Assembly: GCA_900752345.1 (NCBI GenBank)
Contig: CAADVA010000017.1
Span: forward strand, 1 to 12,182
DNA from: an uncultured Collinsella sp.
Lineage (GTDB): Bacteria; Actinomycetota; Coriobacteriia; Coriobacteriales; Coriobacteriaceae
Reading direction: 5' to 3'
Length of the DNA stretch: 12,182 bases
The translations under genes were made by a program, and so were the position numbers. Below the pieces are notes generated by a model that did no database searches, had not been told where the DNA came from, and saw only the letters and a list, made by a program, of their open reading frames with translations. Shown in pieces: positions 11,752 through 12,182 of the stretch. Within the stretch, counting starts at the first letter, position 1; every line of letters starts with the position of its first letter.

Positions 11752-12182
11752 TTAGTCAAACAGACTCGGCATGTCGTTTTCTTTCATGAGGGCACCGGCG
11801 GAGGGTAGGCTCTGCGCGGTAAACTTTTCGGCCGAGACGCCGGCGCCAAGAATCTCCTCGGTTGTGCCGACAGTGGTGACTGAGCGGCCCTTCTTGGCCG
11901 TAAAGGCTTGGACGCCCTGCGTGTTGGTTGTCGTCTTGGTCTTGAGTAGCGACGTGTTGAAGTTCATCAGGCGGTAGTCGCTCGAGACCAGCGCGATGTC
12001 GCGGTCCTCCTTGAGCACCTGGGCATACAGTAGCTTGCTGCCACCGTAGATGGCGTTCTTGAGGCGCTTGCGGTTGGTTTTAGTGACGTATCCAGAAAGC
12101 GCGACGCGCACCACGCGGCCGTTCTCAAAGACGAACAACACGTCGGCCTTGTAGTCCTCGGGGTCGATGACCCAGATGACAC
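11752..12182 (-). CDS. parC: DNA topoisomerase IV subunit A, C-terminal part (partial)
   Basis: The frame enters from the right edge (first full codons VIWVIDPEDYKAD) and ends SLFD at TAA 11754-11752. It shows blades of the GyrA/ParC beta-pinwheel: VLFVFENGRVVRVALSGY, TKTNRKRLKNAIYGG, ALVSSDYRLMNFNTSLLKTK, NTQGVQAFTAKKGRS. The TKTNRK(R/K)L and TTxxTQGV signatures are those of ParC-type topoisomerase IV in Gram-positive bacteria rather than of GyrA, though the two are easily confused. The catalytic part lies outside the window. This is core-genome sequence and marks the right edge of the accessory region. Confidence 0.75.
   Translation of the reverse strand, partial: VIWVIDPEDYKADVLFVFENGRVVRVALSGYVTKTNRKRLKNAIYGGSKLLYAQVLKEDRDIALVSSDYRLMNFNTSLLKTKTTTNTQGVQAFTAKKGRSVTTVGTTEEILGAGVSAEKFTAQSLPSAGALMKENDMPSLFD

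Overview
The window reads as accessory DNA from a GC-rich gut actinobacterium, most likely of the class Coriobacteriia (Collinsella or a relative). This is inferred from the GC-rich codon use, a topoisomerase IV ParC tail, DUF4143 and other AAA ATPases, and a BspA-type leucine-rich-repeat prophage protein. The genus cannot be proven from the sequence alone.

Layout. (1) 1-1380: the last 11 codons of an OmpR-type response regulator; yjdF (DUF2992, minus strand) with a clear yjdF riboswitch and extended -10 promoter; and, divergent from it, a decapitated DUF4143 AAA ATPase behind a perfect 19-bp inverted repeat. (2) 1381-2134: no intact gene, but a cluster of TTGAGTTT boxes, one possible short coding remnant and a long hairpin. 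(3) 2135-6666: a decayed prophage. On the minus strand, in phage order, lie a BspA/DUF285 repeat protein tail (6414-6091), a holin-like small protein (4569), a two-helix holin (4348), a GH25/amidohydrolase/CW_7 endolysin (4128-2635) and a 48-aa membrane protein. The endolysin carries a 7-bp duplication, a 1-nt loss and an in-frame amber codon; the DUF285 gene and the holin-like gene are broken too. Between the tail gene and the lysis genes, on the opposite strand, sits an intact two-gene operon (4731-6094) with its own good promoter. It encodes a 376-aa zinc-ribbon/helical protein and a 76-aa Cys-rich protein with a hydrophobic segment. This is the layout of a phage moron (cargo) that outlived its phage, and it is the best candidate here for an undescribed system.

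(4) 6765-10328: an AdhR/NmlR-like MerR regulator (Cys52 present) diverges from a probable detoxification cluster: a flavoprotein with a CX2CX2CX5C motif, a carboxymuconolactone decarboxylase-cupin fusion, an alpha/beta hydrolase and a second flavoprotein with CX2CX2CX6C. The intergenic promoter has TTGACC and TACCTT boxes 19 bp apart around a dyad, as expected for MerR activation. (5) 10437-12182 (minus strand): a AAA ATPase with a C-terminal winged helix, preceded by three 19-bp tandem repeats abutting its ribosome binding site, and the C-terminal part of topoisomerase IV subunit A, followed by a 17-bp perfect hairpin.
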